NCBI GenBank assembly: GCA_963932465.1
Contig: OZ010788.1
Location: forward strand, 675,202,484 to 675,266,483
Source: Maratus speciosus
Lineage: Eukaryota > Arthropoda > Arachnida > Araneae > Salticidae
Direction of reading: 5' to 3'
DNA: 64,000 nucleotides
In this document: positions 1 to 12,221 of the stretch, piece by piece
Layout of the letters: each line of letters begins with the position of its first letter
Position numbering within the stretch: position 1 is the stretch's first letter
Program-made: the position numbers and the translations under genes
The notes under the pieces: generated by a model
What the model was told of the DNA's origin: nothing
What the model saw: only the letters and a program-made list of their open reading frames with translations
The model's database searches: none

Positions 1-1019
1 GTTATACGTAGGCACCTTGTATATGTGAAATTTGGATAAAAATGTCTCGCATCCGGAAAATCCAATCGGAAAATTAACCGACAGTAAAAGTAACTTAAAA
101 TCTGCAACAAATATCGAAAAGGTAAACACTAACCCGGTTAGAATAAAACCTGAGCAAAAAGAAAAAAAAAAAAGAAAAAGAAAAAAATCATTTAAAATTA
201 TTAAAATGCAATCGAAAATTTTTAAAAAGAACACTCCCATAGGTTTAACATTAGCGTTCCAGTTTCTTTGCGTGGTTGGTGTAGTCTCCGCTTTGACTCG
301 CGCGAAAATACTCGCACGCTAATTTGAAATCTATGGCAGCATTCTTTTCAGAATTATCGCTTGAATTTTAATATTTACAATTTTTTCCCATATGACACAT
401 AATAATCTAACATTGCGCATTAATACTTTTTCGATTTTGGATGCTTTTTCTTTTTTTTTTTTTTTAATTATATATATGAGGACACATTAAATTTCAAAAA
501 CGGTAACAGTTTTTCAAAAATGAACATGTCCGAGTATAAAAAAATGTAACGAAACCCGAAAAAGTACAAATGCACCGCATTAGATATCGACCTCAGGTGT
601 CCCATGAAAAAAATTATTTCAAAGTAATAAAACGCAAGCGATATATTTGTTAAGAACGATCCCATGCATAGCTTGCGAATGTCTTCGTGTGACTGTAGTT
701 TATCATGTCACTGTGACTTTAAACGCCTTAATTGGAATATTACAAGTACCGTAAAATCAGTGAAAATGAAATCTGTCTATAACGGAATCCGGTCCTAATT
801 GAAAAAAAAATATATTTTCAACATTAAGAAATCCGACAACTATACCTGCTAAGATGGAAACCTGTATAAAGTGATATATTTTTCTGTTCCGTTATCAAGG
901 ATTTAATAAATCAATATTTGACAAAGCTGATTACGTAGCTCAGTATTATGTATTTTATGATTACAATTTTAAATTTCAAAATACGTCGGCCATTAGAAAC
1001 TTAGTAAAATTCTCTTTGT

Positions 1020-1020
<1 letters not shown>
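1..1020. other. AT-rich intergenic DNA
   Basis: No gene is supported. The stretch holds poly-A and poly-T patches and two short open frames without a recognisable domain. The plus-strand frame at 32-322 is lysine-rich from A-runs and ends in a hydrophobic stretch. I take it as chance. Confidence 0.6.
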
Positions 1021-1021
<1 letters not shown>

Positions 1022-1055
<34 letters not shown>

Positions 1056-1131
1056 AGAGGAGGACGGGGGGGGGGGGGGGGGCTTAAATCCATGTTTGCC
1101 CCGTGCGCAAAAAAGGCTAGTTTCGGCCCTG
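1022..1131. repeat. T32 and G17 runs next to a hAT-like right end
   Basis: A run of 32 T is followed by a run of 17 G, and then by a segment ending GTTTCGGCCCTG. The same terminal sequence closes the 38.4-39.4 kb element in this window, so this is probably the right end of another copy. Its left end was not found. Confidence 0.5.
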
Positions 1132-2700
1132 ACCCTATAACATGTGCATGCAGTTATTTTTCAATATAAAAGATAAAGCCGATTCCATATTGCATTAAAA
1201 CGTAGATTAATTTTCTTTCGTTTCAGGTTTTAGATTTAGAGTGTCGATCTTCGGGTCGACAAACATGATAAATTTCTTTTCGGGTTCCGGTCGACTTGAA
1301 ATATAATTTTGGTGAAGTAATACGTTGCATGGATTGGGGCGCGAAATACCACTTTCTCCGCGTCAAGATAAGCGTGTCCTTGGTGTTTGAAGAAATGAGT
1401 GGTCATTTATCAGTTTTCTCTTCTTTGTGACGGTAGTCGTCCCGAAGGCCAGCCACTCTTCATTAGCAAATCAAAATAGTAAAAAAGAAACGAGGCTCAT
1501 CCAGAAAACCGGAAGCGAAGCGTCAAAAAGCGCACTTAAAACAGTCACCGTAGTAACGGAAATGTCTTTACAAGAACGACTAGTGAGAGGTTTGCATGTA
1601 AAATTGTACAGGTTTTTATAATATACTAGAAAGGTAGCCCGTCAAAAATGACGGAAATTTAGATATAAAGATATATACAACTCGTGTGCAAGAATATGAG
1701 TTTTCTCGCTTGTTCCGCAGTGATAGATGAAAATAACACATTTTAAGAACGAAACACATTTATGAAAAACTGTGTACAGTAGAAGAAAGTTAATCTGCAC
1801 AGTTTGGTTCCAAGTGTTATGCAGATTTGAGGCTTTTTGCGGTCATGTCTATTCAATGTTTGTTTACATTTTTTTAAATTCATATATTGGACAATTTAGA
1901 TTGTTGAGCCTTAAAAATAAATAAATAACACACTTGAAGTAAGGTTAAAAACTATTAAATTATCGTATACGATTTCATGAAATGGTATTATATGTGTGTG
2001 CTTCACGATCCTGGTTACGACGTTGGCGAAATTGGCTGCAACTTGTCATATAATCCTAATAGTGTGGGCCGCTATAACAAAAAAGTAACCAGTTTTTAGC
2101 AAAATTTCTGATATAAAGTAGCTTTCAAAAACTTGTGTAAAATTGCAGGCCGTTCTCGTGTTATGTCAGTCCTAGGAATAATATTTTTAACACTGAAGAT
2201 TTCCCATGTATATATGTAATTTAGAAAAGCTTCTGCAAAAGAAAGGTCCTGAAATGACATTGTAATTCCTCTAACTTCAAAGTTTAATCGGGCCCTGATG
2301 TTGAGTACTGAAATCTAATAAATACAGTTATTTTTAATATTACAACAGAATTAAACAGTTAAACTTACTTAACTTAAACCTGCTGTCACTTCCCGATGTT
2401 ATTTTTTAGTATTAAGAAAGAAAATTATTTAAAATTTTCAAATCATGCATTTATGGTTTTTTCCGTCTTTAATAACTAAATAATGAAAAAATAGGCTTTT
2501 GTTCTGAGCTCATAAATATTACAATAAAATAATGTAACTAAGAGACATTGCAAAATTAAATCTTTGTGATTACAAAACCATAAACAAACGATACCGCCAC
2601 CATTTTACCTACTATGACGTCATTAGAATATTGCCCATTGATTGTTGGAGAACTTACTTTGTGAATGATTACCTCAATGATTTAATATTTTTGACGTTTC
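1132..2700. other. AT-rich intergenic DNA with one dispersed 78-bp repeat
   Basis: No gene is supported. About 78 bp at 1545-1622, starting GTAACGGAAATGTC, recurs almost unchanged at 10264-10341, just outside the 3.6-kb hAT element. A 64-codon frame at 1427-1621 overlaps that repeat and shows no domain. Confidence 0.6.
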
Positions 2701-2711
2701 ACGATGAATGA

Positions 2712-2955
2712 ATCACTTGTGTTTGTTTAGGTTTATGGAATGAGATATTAAGCTGTGAACCTAATTTTAATTCAAGTTATCCAAGGATATATGTATTTTT
2801 AATCGAAATTAAAAACAATGCTTTGATCTCGGTCACTTGTGTTTGTTTAGGTTTATAAAATGAGATATTAAGCTGTGAACGTAATTTCAATTGAAGTTAT
2901 CCAAGGATATATGTATTTTTTATCAAAATTAAAAACAATGCTTTGATCTCGAAAT
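2712..2955. repeat. Two-copy tandem duplication, 122-bp period
   Basis: The block beginning TCACTTGTGTTTG at 2712 repeats at 2834 with only a few substitutions, and both copies end in CTTTGATCTCG. The near identity points to a recent local duplication. No coding content. Confidence 0.85.
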
Positions 2956-3234
2956 AAAAAGTTTTAGTTTGTATAATTTGTTATTTCTGTTAATTATTTT
3001 TTTAAGTACTTTTCCATTATAGCGCATTTTTAAAAAAAGCCTGGCGCGATATACGGGCATCAGAAAGTGAGATATGTTGCGAAAAAATATAAACAGCTAT
3101 GAAAACAAATCTAATGAACTTTTATCTTTGTTTATATATGCACTTATATACATAAAAAAATCGTTTCTAAATATATATAATTTTTTTTTAATATACAAAT
3201 TACGGCACAGATTTCAGATATGAACCGGGATACC

Positions 3235-3810
3235 TAACTGGCGCCAAAATGGTGTTATTTTGCCTGCTATGGTAACCCGGCTATTGTTTTTTATTTATTA
3301 ATAAATTGTTTATTTACTTTTATTTTCTGTTTTTTAATTATATAAACTACTTTGTTCTATAGTTATTATTCAAACTTTTATTTATTTATAGTTATTTCCT
3401 TTTCAAAATGATAGCAAATAATTGAAAAATATATAAGTAACTGGTATTCGAAAGCGAGATTTCTGCCAAATTGGCGTCATAGAAAAATCACGCCAACCTC
3501 TGTGCGTATATGACATCTGTGCAAAAATTACTTCTGTTTCTTTATAAAAATGGGTAAATAGCTTTTTTTATATTAAATTGTCGACACAGATGTCACATAC
3601 GCCAATATGGGCGTATATGACATCTGTACCGACTTTTTCTTTTACGCCGATGTCATATACGCACCGGGTGCTTAACTGGCGCCAAAGTGTCGTTATTTTG
3701 CTTGTAATGGTAACCCGAATGTTGTTTATACAGTTGATGTTTTCGCCAAATTGGCGTCGGAAAAAAATCGCTCCAATATATGACATCTGTGCCAAATTGT
3801 ATTTATATGG
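3235..3810 (+). repeat. GGCGCCAAA repeat, forward copies
   Basis: Blocks contain ACTGGCGCCAAA, TTCGCCAAATTGGCG and TATGACATCTGTGCC. The 3661-3802 block is closely matched by the reverse complement of 4760-4908, so the two form the arms of a large inverted repeat. Overlapping open frames on both strands (3568-3867) come from the palindromic base composition, not from genes. Confidence 0.75.
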
Positions 3811-4378
3811 AAAAAATTGCTTGTGAGTATGAAGCCGTAAATAGGCTGCCAGAAAATACGTTGGCAAACTTCTTTCTCGCCAAGAAACTTTTCTCCGAAG
3901 TATTGTACATAAGCAAGGATTGCTAGAAATGCATTTTTAATTATGATATGCGCTTTTATGTTTCACTACATTTATGTATACTATACTGTGTGTATAAATG
4001 CTACAGTTCATATGCAGGGCTACACAAAAGAATTCGTAAGGGTTACTGAGTATGAGAGTAAATTGCTTAAAGGTGGTTTTTAAAGGAGTTATGCATTTTC
4101 ACGCTGAACTGCATTTAGTTTCCTAAGAAATGTTTGTAGAATATAGATAAAATGATATACATGGTCACGCAAAGAATTGGATACATAACCGTCTATGGAT
4201 GATAATATCTGGAAATGTGATTTCAGTAGTTTTAAGAGTAGTTTAAATTAAATTTTAGCTAAATAGTGGCATGTAATAACGGTACTATTGGCTATGGACG
4301 GTAACTGCTGAAATCAATTTTTAAAATTTTTTATGCGTTTTCTAAAATGTTTACTTAGTTATCTTGGTACTTATTAGT

Positions 4379-4576
4379 TATCCCGTCGACCAAATTACTG
4401 TCGCCAAATTGTAAGATTAATTGCCAATAATGGTTGCCATCAATTAATTAATTGTAAGATTAAATGCCAATAATGGCCAATAAAACCATTAATTCGACGT
4501 TTTATTTGTATTTTTGTTAATGTTTTACTATTGATTTGGCGATTTATATAATTTGGCGAAATTGGTCGACGGGATA
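4379..4576. mobile_element. Small inverted-repeat element (MITE), 198 bp
   Basis: The termini are perfect inverted repeats, TATCCCGTCGACCAA on the left and TTGGTCGACGGGATA on the right. Inside each follows a weaker inverted CGCCAAATT block. The interior holds a 25-bp direct repeat (4408 and 4451). No coding content. The transposon superfamily is not clear from the ends. Confidence 0.75.
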
Positions 4577-4759
4577 TCTAAGAAGTAACGTTATCTTATT
4601 TACCTTATTTCCCTAAATAACGAAGTTCTGTTAAAGCATTCAGGATGCGTTGGAAAGTGTTTCATATTCTATGCTTAACGCATGATTTTTCTTTCTTCTT
4701 TAGTCTTATTTTGCATTTAATTTATTCTTAATTTTGTAGTCTTATACTGTTTTATAGAA

Positions 4760-4975
4760 ACTTTGGCACAGTTGCCATATACGCTATCATATATTGGCGC
4801 TATTTTTTTCCGACGCCAATTTGGCGAAAACACCAACAGCATATACAACAACATCCGATTACCATATCAAGCAAAATTACGACACTTTGGCGCCAGTTAA
4901 GTACCCGTTGTGTATATGACATTGGCCTCAGAAAAAAATCGCGCCAATATGGGGCGTATATGACATCTGTGCCGA
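4760..4975 (-). repeat. GGCGCCAAA repeat, inverted copy
   Basis: This is the reverse-complement partner of 3661-3802, including the ATTGGCG core. It is followed by a direct-orientation TATGACATCTGTGCC block at 4950-4975. Two arms of about 140 bp thus bracket roughly 1 kb of DNA that contains the 4379-4576 MITE. Confidence 0.7.
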
Positions 4976-5066
4976 AACTTTAATATTTAATGTTTAAACT
5001 CTTCGCTCCACTCCCCTTGCATATAGTACAAACTATAACACGGATAGCGCCAAATAATAGACAGTT

Positions 5067-5755
5067 TGGTACTTTTCCACTGTAGAGGCTTTGGCATTTT
5101 TTTAAAAAAGCTTGCTGTAATTTGGGCATCAGAAAGTGAGATTTGGGTACTTTTCCGTTATGCGGACACCATTGTCGCCAAGCGTAATAGTTGGCGCAAA
5201 ATCGTGAATTGAAGCATTTTAAAAATAAAAGAAAAACCATTGTCGATACTAAAGTGAGCATTTAAAAAATATAACATTTGAAAATTCCAGACTTTTACGA
5301 ACTATTTCATCAAATCACAAATATATACTTAAAATAAGTGAACAAATAACTGCTATAAAATAAAGCAATAAAATAAAACTCATATTAAACTGCTGGCATA
5401 AAATTACAAATATCTTTTAGCATTTTGAAATAATTGGCGCATTAGCATACATTTTGGCATGGTGTCCTTATAACGGAAAAATATCGAGATTTGTTGTCAA
5501 ATCATATAAATAGCTATGAAAACAAATTTGATGAGCGTTTTTTTTTGTTTTATATATATATTATTGATGTTTTTATGTACAAATTACATCTGTTTCTGTA
5601 TAAAATTAGAGAAACGGCTTTTTTATGTTAAATAAATCGTATAAATATCGAAAAAAATGCATGTGTATATAAAATGAAACAGTGAATAGGTTCCCGGAAA
5701 ATATATTATCAAATTTCCTTTTTCGCCAAGGCACCTAATACTGGAAAAGTACCTA
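5067..5755. mobile_element. Nested pair of inverted-repeat elements
   Basis: The outer ends read GGTACTTTTCC near 5071 and GGAAAAGTACC near 5748. Inside, TTTTCCGTTATGCGGACACC near 5155 pairs with GGTGTCCTTATAACGGAAAA near 5466. So one short element appears to sit within a related one. Similar sequence (TACTTTTCCATTATAGCG) occurs around 3008. No transposase. Confidence 0.6.
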
Positions 5756-5759
5756 AAGA

Positions 5760-6060
5760 ATATTAAAATCGCGCAGTTAGGAGCTCACACAGTACACCGT
5801 TGTCTGTTGGCGGTTATTTTATTAGTAGCATCGGGAGGAAGATGTAAAGATGTACTTTAAATTCTCACCCATAGATTTCGAAAAAATATCTTAAAAGAGT
5901 GGAGTTTAAATTAAATTTCTGTGACCTCCATTATGAAAGATTAATGGTTTTAAATGGGAATTTGGCCAAATTAGCCAGCTATCACCAAGTTGGCTAACAT
6001 TTGGCGTACTGTGGTAACCCTGCATTAATATTTTTCAATAATTACTCATTTCAATGAGGC
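5760..6060. other. AT-rich DNA, no gene
   Basis: Nothing supported beyond a short GCCAAATT-rich patch around 5960-6010 that resembles the 3.2-4.9 kb repeats. Confidence 0.5.
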
Positions 6061-6368
6061 GGTCCTACCGGAATAGTGAGGGACACACAGAGACTTGGAT
6101 TTTATATAAATAGATAGAAAAACAAAAAGAAAGTCTTTGGAAAAGATCAAAGGAAAAACAAAACGTTTTATACATTAAAAATATTTTTTTAAGAAAGAAT
6201 ATATAGCAAAATAAAATTAATTTTTTTGCAAGGTCCGTGATCTGACCCGGCCATTTTTCTTTTATTAGACTGGGGCCGGAGGGAGTTCGTAAATACTTTT
6301 TTCTGTACCTTGAGCCGGGCATTTTTGAATATTTTTGTGTAAAAATAACAGTGAAATGAGTCATTTGT

Positions 6369-6676
6369 TTAAGGCTGTTCTTAAATCCAAAAGGGCAACT
6401 TTATGACATAGGTTTAAATTTATTTTTGGTCGGAAATGCATGAAACTAGAAGTTGTTGTTGTTCAGAAACGATGTCATCGAGCTGTTTTTCCGTTTTTTT
6501 TTTTTTTTTTTTTTTTTTTTTGCAAACGCAATAGATCTTTCTGAAAAGAGTGTCAAAGTGGACGTTTTGAACCAAAGTTCCCGAAGAAAGCAGAAAAACC
6601 AGTCAGTGAAGGGAGAAAAAAGTCTTTGTCGCGTGATCAAAATCGCTTATAACTCAAAGCCAAACAACAGCTTTAA
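6369..6676 (+). mobile_element. TTAA element, TTAAGGCTGTTCT family, shortened copy
   Basis: It begins TTAAGGCTGTTCTTAAA and ends ACAGCTTTAA, with TTAA at both ends. Compared with the 426-bp copy at 51711 it lacks about 120 bp near its right end. It contains a long T-run, which creates spurious open frames on both strands. Other copies lie at 10589, 40733 and 51711. TTAA duplication is the mark of piggyBac-type elements, but the family assignment is an inference. Confidence 0.75.
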
Positions 6677-6682
6677 CAGTCT

Positions 6683-6690
6683 ACCCTGGC
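6683..6690. repeat. Target site duplication of the 3.6-kb hAT element, left
   Basis: TACCCTGG lies directly before the CAGGTCCG terminus and is repeated exactly at 10266-10273 directly after the TGCCTG terminus. Eight bases is the hAT duplication length. Confidence 0.85.
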
Positions 6691-7027
6691 AGGTCCGTAG
6701 CCAGGATTTCACTTCGGAGGGGGCTTAATCTTGGATTTTTTTTCTGATCTAACAGCAGTAATTTGCGTAACTTAAAGCACAAATAAAAAAGTAAACAAGA
6801 CTTAACCTAAGGTACATTTCTGCATAGAATACTTAATGTCCATGTCAAATTTGTTATTTTGTATTTTTCCGATTTCTGGTACAATTTAAGTTTTTTTTCA
6901 AGAGCACTTCCAGTTGCCAAACCGGTTCGGAAACCGGAAGTCTTTTTAGGGAAAAACTGCAACGAAAAGAAAAAATCACAAACTAACAATTTTAGAGATG
7001 AGCCTCATGTATCCTATGAGGAAACCG

Positions 7028-7450
7028 TTAAGGGTCCTGTCCCTGCCGGCGAAGACACTCACGAGCTAATGCTAATCCTATGGGGTGGGATTATTCTAAT
7101 ATCTCGTTTGCATTTCGACATTTTTTAAATAATTTTTTTTGCAGTGGATAGCCGAGGTCCGTCTCTACAGCGCACTTTGGTTACTTTTTCGATTTTGGTC
7201 GCAGATATTATTAATAAAGTTACTTTCATTTTCAAAATCGGTTCTGAAAATGAAAGTGTCATTCTAAAAAATATCTGCAACCAAAATCGAAAAAGTAACC
7301 AAGGTACGCTGTAGAGACGGACCTCGGCTATCCAATGCAAAAAAAATTATTTAAAAATGTCGAAATGCAAATGAGATATTAAAAAAATCCCTCCCCATAG
7401 AATTAGCATTAGCTCGTGAGTGTCTTCGCCGGCAGGGACAGGACCCTTAA
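7028..7450. mobile_element. Foldback TTAA element, 423 bp
   Basis: The two halves are near-complete reverse complements. TTAAGGGTCCTGTCCCTGCC at the left pairs with its inverse at the right, and the arms continue through GCGAAGACACTCACGAGC and ATAGCCGAGGTCCGTC. TTAA stands at both ends. The centre is a short imperfect loop around 7210-7260. The frames on both strands here are mirror images of one palindrome. A diverged relative lies at about 41780-42110. Confidence 0.85.
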
Positions 7451-7734
7451 AAAATATTGAAATGCAAACAAGTAATTTGAATAGATTTAAAGCTCAGAAG
7501 CATGCGAGGGCCTCGCATTACGAGAGCAGAATTTTAAAATGATTAACTCATAGATGAAATTAATTACGCATATTATTTTTTCCAAAGAAAAAATAATTGT
7601 TACAGATATATGTAATCATAAAAATTATATTTATATTCCACATTCTTTGGTTAGAATTGGAATAATTATAAATACAGTACTCTTGGTTCAATAAGTTTAC
7701 TAGTGCTACAGAAGCAATCTTCGTGACTTCTTCT

Positions 7735-9600
7735 CAGCTATGAGGCTGATTACCTTATCAGGATCTACTGTAATGTCCCCACAATTAATGGAAATTGTTG
7801 CATGGCTACTCAGTCTCTCATCGGCCATAACGCTTCTAGGCAAAAATTTAATTCTTTTCATTATCAACAAAAGACCTTTCAGCGTTGGCTGTTGTTACCG
7901 GTATTGTAGCCAAGACTGTTCGCAAGTGCGTGATCGTATTGTAATACGCTACATTTCAGTACTCTAAAAATTTTGGGACCTCTGTGCTTGTGTCAACATT
8001 AGCAATTCCCTCGCGCCATAATTTATATTGAGCCTTCACTTGCGACATTGTCACTTTATCGTCAAAATATGGAGAGAGATTCTCTAATATGATATAAACA
8101 ATTTTGGACTATTACACCATAGGTAATTCAAGTATAAATAAGTGAAATGTAAATGCACTACAAATCATTTGCTAAAATGGTGTATTGAACATTTAATACA
8201 GATTAAAACATTTAAAACAGGGCCAGCTAGGTGGGAAGGCCTACCAAAAAACATTTAAAACACTAAAATATCTATTCTACGGTTTCAGCGCACCTCCATG
8301 GCCTTCTTCAGGCATCTCCTGATTCCTGAATGAGATTCCTGAAGAAGGCCATGGAGGTGTGCTGAAACAGTAGAATAGATATTTTAGTGTTTTTAATGTT
8401 TTAATCTGTATTAAATGTTCAATACACCATTTTAGCAAATGATTTGTAGTGTATTTACATTTCACTTATTTATATTCTCTAATATTCTTGCTTTTTCCGG
8501 AGAAGAAAATCCTGGAAGAAGTACTTTGAAATCTGTTAAAATGTCTTCATTCGAAATGAATCTGTCATTCAAATTTTTAATAAGACTTTCTACACAGAGT
8601 ATAAAGACCTTGACCCCGTAATATTCTTCTTGTAATTTGAGGTTTGTACGCGTTGTTTGCCTAAATGTTAGTCTTAGGATCTTTATTTCAGTTTGGAAGA
8701 CGTCATCAACAATTCCAAGACAGTTTCAGATGGCAGGAATTAGTATGCTGTTGAGCAATGCAAAGTTTTACCGGTGGCTTGCATAATGGACCTATCTAAT
8801 TTTTAGATACTTTTGACGAATTGTAGATTGGACCCTCTAACATAATCAGCCATATTGGCTGCTCCCTCATACGCCTGTGCGACGCATTTACACATGTTAA
8901 GACGTAGTTCATCACAACGTTGTAATATTAGTTTTGTTAATTTTCAGCAGACAAGTCATTTACTGCGATGAAACCTAAAATATCTCCCGAAATATGGGAT
9001 AAATAGTCCACATATTTAACAGAAAGGGCAAGCTGTTCTGCGCTTGAAATTACCATAGTTTCATCAGCAATAAAGCTAAAACAGATCGCGTTATTTATTT
9101 TGGTAATTAGTTTTTCGGTAACTATATCCGACAATATTTGAATGATTTCATTATGAATGTCTGGGCTAAAGTAAGTAGCATTTCTATGGCTTGTTTATAA
9201 TGTGTCGTTTCAATTCATCAACTCCAGACTTTGCTCTAAATCTTAAAAGCGCTCTTAGCTTACAGTCTTTCTTTATCGGTTTCTTTATCGTTAAAGGATC
9301 GCTATCAGGATCACCTCTAAGTGGAATTTCTTGCTCTGCACAAAATAAGATTGTTAGAATGTCAAATGTTGCTCTCTAAAAAACTCCCTAGGCGGCGTTA
9401 TGAAAAGCAGCCAAAAAAATCCCTACATCCCCCATCCCTAAAGTTGATAATTCTTCAAAAGACAAAGAAAATTCCCCAGACAAACAGACTATTCAATGCA
9501 CATTTTCTTTCTATTAAAGATTCATACGCAAATAATTTAAGGCAAAGCTGCTCAGTGAAGATGCTGGGGCATGCCAGCTGCCTTTGAAGGTTTTTCGATA
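7735..9600 (-). pseudogene. hAT transposase remnant (DUF4371 type)
   Basis: Read on the minus strand, 8937-9134 encodes FSFIADETMVISSAEQ followed by a conserved-looking YVD and GFIAVNDL stretch. This matches the DDE domain start of ZMYM/DUF4371-type hAT transposases. Upstream (9460-9600) there is a weak N-terminal region with KEWFEGNVWVSKNL. Downstream at about 7860-7925, VTTANAERSF is the signature of the C-terminal hAT dimerisation domain; after a frame change the following 30 residues fit the same domain. Several stops, frameshifts and a 342-bp foldback insertion interrupt the gene. Hence it is a pseudogene, placed with good confidence by its position inside a hAT element. Confidence 0.8.
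8133..8474. mobile_element. Foldback element inside the hAT transposase remnant
   Basis: The arms TATAAATAAGTGAAATGTAA and TTACATTTCACTTATTTATA are exact inverses and extend about 150 bp each. They meet at a small loop near 8320 with CTCCATGGCCTTCTTCAG on one side and its inverse on the other. The left arm has an extra stretch of about 35 bp (8213-8250) flanked by repeated ACATTTAAAA, absent from the right arm. Confidence 0.85.
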
Positions 9601-10263
9601 CCCAAACGTTTCCTTCAAACCATTCCTTTTAAAAATTTCCTGCTACTAGTTATATATATATATATATAATCTTTTTACAGTTATAACACCATTTTCAAAG
9701 ATACTTTTTTTTTAAATCATTAGTAATTTTCTCATGATTTTACATTATAGGTGGCTATTAAAGTTTTTGGCTCCTTTTTCTACAAAACATTTTGACACTG
9801 ACCACTCTAAGTTTACATTATATGAGTGATATAATGAGGATATAGAAAATTAAGGAAGATCATAACATGCAAGCAAATGATTTATATTTGACTCCTAAAG
9901 TTAACTTATGCGCCTTTACTTACTCCTTCTTAGTCAAATAAATGGTATGGAATTACCCTTATCGAATTTTACTGTTCACAAAGACAGTTAAAATTGCGTT
10001 TTAAGAAGAATTTATATTTTTAGTGGTAGATATGAATAAAGGACAATATATACAATTGAGAGATATAGCGAGGGATTTCTACTAATTGTAATTGAAAAAA
10101 TTGAGATTTTTGCAACTAAAAATTACGTAGTTTTGATGTAATAGAAGATAAAAAGAAGAAAAAATTGTCAATTTTTATTATCGTTAGAGATAACGTTTCA
10201 AAGTCTTTTTAAACTTTCGGGAGGGGCTTCAGCCCCCTTAGCCCCCTCCCTGGCTACGTGCCT

Positions 10264-10450
10264 GTACCCTGGTAACGGAAATGTCTTTACAAGAACTGCT
10301 AGTGAGAGGTTTGCATGTAAAATTGTACATGTTTTTATAATATAATACATAGAAAAACAAAGAGCAAATCTTTGGAAAATAGCAAAGGAAAAACGGCTTA
10401 TACATTTAAAACAATTTTTTTTTATAAAAAGAAAGATTATAAAGAACAAG

Positions 10451-10500
<50 letters not shown>

Positions 10501-10588
10501 TAAGTGAATTCCTACTTAGGTCAATAAGAGAAATTTTTTTCTCCCATATAAAACTAAAATTAATTAATTAAATTTAATTAATTAATAT
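10264..10588. other. AT-rich spacer with (AT)n microsatellite
   Basis: It holds the second copy of the 78-bp repeat seen at 1545-1622, then an ACATAGAAAAACAAAGAG stretch related to 6105-6190. A perfect AT microsatellite runs from about 10451 to 10496. No gene. Confidence 0.6.
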
Positions 10589-11010
10589 TTAAGGCTGTTC
10601 TTAACTGCTGTGCTCAACATGTGCAAAACGTTTTGACATATTTACAAATTCATTTTTTAACGGAAATATATAAAATTGGAAAGTCTGGGCATGGAAGCGA
10701 TTTGGAATTGAACTGTTTTTTCCATTTTTTGATCAATCCATTATTTATTGAGTTATAAGCGATTTCGATCACTTGACAAACACGTTTTTCGCCCGCTCTT
10801 GAGTGTTCATTCTTCCTTCTCGCGGAAATTCGGTTCAAAACGCCCACTTTGACACTCTTTTCTGAAAGATCTATTGCGTTTGCAAAAAAATGGCAAAAAC
10901 ATCTCAATGACATAGTTTCTGAACAATAACACCAGTTAGTTTCATGCATTTTAAAAGAAAAATAAATTAAAACTTATGTCAGAAAGTTGCCCTTTTGGAT
11001 TTGAGAACAC
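10589..11010 (-). mobile_element. TTAA element, TTAAGGCTGTTCT family
   Basis: Inverted relative to the 51711 copy. It starts TTTAAGGCTGTTCTTAACTG and matches that copy through TTGAGAACAC, but the last few bases and the distal TTAA are lost. No coding capacity. Confidence 0.75.
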
Positions 11011-11632
11011 ACGGGTTTCTCACGGGTTTATAGCTGTTAATGCTATGAAATTTTCAAAATTTTTATTTTTTTAGATGTTAAACTCCTATCTTTTCTGAAC
11101 ATTTTGATATAATTATTTCCTTGACATTCCCATTAGAACAGAAGTTATGGCTTTTAGAATTATGCCCGCTCAATGGCTGAAGCGGCATTTCCGAAACTTT
11201 GAAGTCCTTTTTCTCCAAAAACGTTTTTGGGCATAACGCGAAGGATATCTCAAAAACTTCTTAATATCTTTTCATGAAATTTTTTCAACATATGTTTCAT
11301 GTTGGTCTGTATAAACTGAACCCAAAATTTCCTTTTTATTGTTCAAAAAAGTATTTTTTTAGTTGATTATAGTGTTGAAAGTTTCAAAATTTTGTATTAG
11401 CTAAATACAAATTGCCATTAAAAATATAAAAATGCTTTCAATACAAATATATTTAGGTTCAGGGTAATTATTTCAATCTGAGGTATAATTAGATACAAAA
11501 AATTTCAGTCTAGCTGCAAAATTTATTTTGTAATCCTGCGCGTAAGCTGTTATACCAGTTTTCTGCTCGACAAATGTCTGATAGTTTAAAGCCACCTATA
11601 AATACTAATTATGCATCTTGGAATTTTTTAAA
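11011..11632. other. AT-rich DNA, no gene
   Basis: No open frame with a recognisable domain, no clear inverted ends and no tandem structure seen. Confidence 0.55.
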
Positions 11633-11634
11633 TA

Positions 11635-12169
11635 CAGTACAACCTCGATTATCCGAAGTAATTGGGACCGACCCTATTTCGGAAAATCGAACTTTTCGGA
11701 TAATCGAGAATGCTTTAATTTAAAGATTAAGGAGGAATATGTGCAACTTTTTTATTATGGTAAGAAGTGTTTAGTAAAAATAAAGCAATAGCAAAATAGA
11801 AACAAGAATAAATTACCTGAATTTTTATTTTGAAATTAAGTACCTTTGACATATATCACAAGGGTATGAAAAAATGTTTTGTTAATCGCAGTTTCGATTG
11901 GCTTTGCTTTGAAGCTATATCAGTTATCACGGAGTTTTTTAATTTGATTAGTTCACTAGTATCACAGTCTTTCTGATGCTGCTCCAGCCATGCCAATGAT
12001 GCAAAAGATTCAAAAACTTCAGAATTGCCCATTTGTTTGTTTTCTTCGCTCCACTCCGCAGCTTACGGGAACTCAAATTAAATTCAAAGGAACTCTAAGA
12101 AAGAGGACTGAATATATTTATATGTGCTCGTAGTTCGGAAAGGACCGCTTGCACACAAGGAATGAGATA

Positions 12170-12221
<52 letters not shown>

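Larger units (their letters stand above)
6691..10265 (-). mobile_element. hAT DNA transposon, decayed, about 3.6 kb
   Basis: The left end is CAGGTCCGTAGCCAGG and the right end is CCTGGCTACGTGCCTG, imperfect inverted repeats of about 16 bp. An exact 8-bp TACCCTGG duplication flanks them. GGAGGGGGCTTA on the left and TTCGGGAGGGGCTTCAGCCC on the right continue the subterminal pairing. A broken transposase runs on the minus strand inside, and two foldback elements (7028-7450, 8133-8474) have inserted since. The element is no longer able to encode a working enzyme. Confidence 0.85.

Noticed and set aside
3568..3867. 99-codon minus-strand and 82-codon plus-strand open frames
   Set aside because: They overlap on opposite strands in a palindromic GGCGCCAAA repeat and encode no recognisable domain.
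6446..6728. Open frames around a T-run in the TTAA element
   Set aside because: Both strands are open only because of the poly-T tract. The same frames recur in every copy of the element.
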